The notes under the pieces were generated by a model. It was not told the DNA's origin and made no database searches. It saw nothing but the letters and a program-made list of their open reading frames with translations. Source: an uncultured Klebsiella sp. (GTDB taxonomy: Bacteria; Pseudomonadota; Gammaproteobacteria; Enterobacterales; Enterobacteriaceae). From it: a DNA stretch of 6,304 bases. The stretch covers positions 1 through 6,304 of the forward strand of contig CABUCP010000203.1 in the NCBI GenBank assembly GCA_902490055.1, read 5' to 3'. A program made the position numbers and the translations under genes. Below are positions 6,302 to 6,304 of this stretch, one piece after another (position 1 is the stretch's first letter; each line of letters opens with the position of its first letter).

Positions 6302-6304
6302 GCA

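Overview
The window reads as enterobacterial chromosome, most likely Klebsiella or a near relative (Raoultella, Enterobacter). The left part is a divergent fdnG/yddG pair, an arrangement known from E. coli, and both proteins look very similar to the E. coli ones. The right part is a benzoate-degradation operon (benABCD), which E. coli K-12 lacks but Klebsiella-type genomes carry. The genus is an inference from this combination and from the GC-rich coding sequence.

Layout. Positions 1-1510 (minus) hold the first half of fdnG, the molybdenum/selenocysteine subunit of respiratory formate dehydrogenase-N; the gene leaves the window at its 3' end. It is read through an in-frame TGA at 923-925 (Sec196), followed by a recognisable bacterial SECIS hairpin. 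Positions 1511-1734 are a 224-bp divergent control region. It holds an FNR-like box and, 62 bp upstream of it, a near-consensus 7-2-7 NarL/NarP site, which is the arrangement expected for a nitrate-induced anaerobic promoter driving fdnG. A possible extended -10 faces yddG. Positions 1735-2613 (plus) hold yddG, an inner-membrane aromatic amino acid exporter. Positions 2610-6286 (minus) hold benD, benC, benB and benA, transcribed in the order A-B-C-D from beyond the right edge.

How the genes work together. BenA and BenB form the terminal Rieske dioxygenase, and BenC passes electrons from NADH to it. Together they convert benzoate to its cis-1,2-diol. BenD oxidises the diol, with decarboxylation, to catechol. 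The ben genes are packed tightly: benA/benB share one base, and at benB/benC and benC/benD the stop codon merges into the next Shine-Dalgarno. The operon promoter, any regulator, any transporter and the catechol-cleavage genes are not in the window. FdnG works in the periplasm in anaerobic nitrate respiration, while the ben enzymes need O2, so the window joins two oppositely regulated modules.

The oddest structural point is that yddG and benD converge with overlapping stop codons (2610-2613) and no visible intrinsic terminator. Ben readthrough would run antisense through yddG and then enter the fdnG promoter region in the sense direction. A second is a marked drop in GC over the first ~135 codons of benA. 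I found no mobile element, CRISPR array, tRNA or rRNA gene, and no clearly undescribed system.
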